Shown: positions 63,482 through 64,000 of the stretch, piece after piece | Position numbering within the stretch: the first letter of the stretch is position 1 | Layout of the letters: each line of letters opens with the position of its first letter | From: Flavobacterium plurextorum | GTDB taxonomy: Bacteria; Bacteroidota; Bacteroidia; Flavobacteriales; Flavobacteriaceae | Direction: 5' to 3' | NCBI RefSeq assembly: GCF_002217395.1 | Contig: NZ_MUHD01000027.1 | Coordinates: forward strand, 129,762-193,761 | DNA length: 64,000 nucleotides | Notes under the pieces: generated by a model | Seen by the model: the letters and a program-made list of their open reading frames with translations, nothing else | What the model was told of the DNA's origin: nothing | Database searches by the model: none | Program-made: the position numbers and the translations under genes

Positions 63482-63513
63482 AAACCCGCACAGTTTCGGA
63501 GTTGTGCGGGTTT
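63482..63513 (-). terminator. Terminator of the acyl-CoA dehydrogenase gene
   Basis: AAACCCGCACA and TGTGCGGGTTT form an 11-bp stem with a 10-base loop. Confidence 0.88.
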
Positions 63514-63545
63514 AAACAAATTAAAAGCTAAAAACTATTTTTATA

Positions 63546-64000
63546 TTAGAAGCAGTAAGTATCTTCTGCAACTAATTTTGCGGCAATTTTTTCTCTTAAT
63601 GCCACTACGTTTGGCAGGTTGGTGTATTTTGTGAAACGTTTAAGTCCCATTAACATCATACGTTGTTCGTCACCTTCAGCAAAAGAAGCGATTCCTTCTT
63701 TTCCTCTTAAGTTTACGATGTCTACTGCTTTGTACAAGTATAATTTTGCCATTGCAATTTGCTCTTGAACTTTATCTTCGCCTTGAGCTTTTGCTAATTT
63801 TTCAGTTCTCAAAATTGTACTTTCAGCCATGTAAATTTCGATTAAGATATCAGAAGCTGCCATTAATAATTGTTGGTGCGCATCTAATTCTGGTCCGTAT
63901 TTTTGAACAGCACTTCCTGCAACCATTAAGAAAACTTTTTTCAAGTTAGCAACGATTCCTTTTTCTTCTGCAAATAATTCAGAGAAATCTGGAGTATCAA
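63546..64000 (-). CDS. Acyl-CoA dehydrogenase-family protein, C-terminal part (5' end outside window)
   Basis: The frame runs through the right window edge; about 151 C-terminal residues are visible. The helical segment with LDAHQQLLMAASDILIEIYMAESTILRTEK and YLYKAVDIVNLRGKEGI-like helices (each shown in part) matches the extended C-terminal bundle of large bacteroidal acyl-CoA dehydrogenases. It ends AAKLVAEDTYCF. The FAD and acyl sites lie outside the window. A role in fatty-acid beta-oxidation is inferred. Confidence 0.72.
   Translation of the reverse strand, partial: DTPDFSELFAEEKGIVANLKKVFLMVAGSAVQKYGPELDAHQQLLMAASDILIEIYMAESTILRTEKLAKAQGEDKVQEQIAMAKLYLYKAVDIVNLRGKEGIASFAEGDEQRMMLMGLKRFTKYTNLPNVVALREKIAAKLVAEDTYCF

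Overview
The window is chromosomal DNA of a Flavobacterium-like member of the Bacteroidota. Base composition is AT-rich. It encodes type IX secretion (T9SS) hallmarks (a type B C-terminal sorting domain, a PorP/SprF protein, an OmpA/PD40 protein), a SusC/SusD pair and several TonB-type outer-membrane proteins. Upstream regions carry the Bacteroidota -7 box TAnnTTTG, and the tmRNA encodes the tag GENNYALAA. I see no phage, insertion sequence, CRISPR array, rRNA or tRNA; the only classical RNA gene found is ssrA.

Layout. 1-6.8 kb: surface-adhesin cluster on the + strand (collagen-like protein cut by the window start, L-type lectin-like protein, T9SS type B cargo, PorP/SprF, OmpA/PD40). 6.8-7.9 kb: two small genes. 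8-22.4 kb: a polysaccharide-utilisation locus. susC-susD and two (alpha/alpha)6 glycosidase-like genes read leftward; a GH36 alpha-galactosidase and a formylglycine sulfatase read rightward from a shared 1.07-kb gene-free region. That region carries two near-identical 20-bp dyads, one facing each arm. 22.5-26.2 kb: oxidative pentose-phosphate operon gnd-zwf-pgl. 26.2-32.1 kb: FabZ-like protein lacking the usual histidine, ssrA, beta-lactamase-fold lipoprotein, alanine/saccharopine-type dehydrogenase, fumC.

32.5-42.7 kb: a 57-residue membrane protein, a TonB-dependent receptor, ArsC-like protein, CPBP protease, MenE-like ligase, RsmB-like rRNA methylase, Kup potassium transporter and a low-complexity lipoprotein. 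43-49 kb: BNR/Ycf48-like protein, ECF sigma factor with a probable anti-sigma protein and a Spy-like protein, SRPBCC protein, MazG-like hydrolase, ilvE. 49-56.7 kb: mnmD, divergent oxyR/dps, SulP transporter with beta-carbonic anhydrase, LETM1-related protein, Cu/Zn SOD. 56.9-64 kb: META and DUF4251 proteins, an 18-copy heptanucleotide repeat, an outer-membrane transporter-like protein, an MscS channel, a GH18 chitinase and the 3' end of an acyl-CoA dehydrogenase.

How it fits together. The PUL should import and break down an alpha-galactose-containing, probably sulfated glycan. The pentose-phosphate operon supplies NADPH. OxyR/Dps and SOD handle oxidative stress, and SulP plus carbonic anhydrase look like a bicarbonate-supply pair. 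Most of the window is ordinary flavobacterial core genome. The least explained items are the paired PUL dyads, the (AGTAAAG)18 array, inverted repeats at about 27.8 and 47.8 kb, a structured element at 32.23 kb and the His-less FabZ-like protein.
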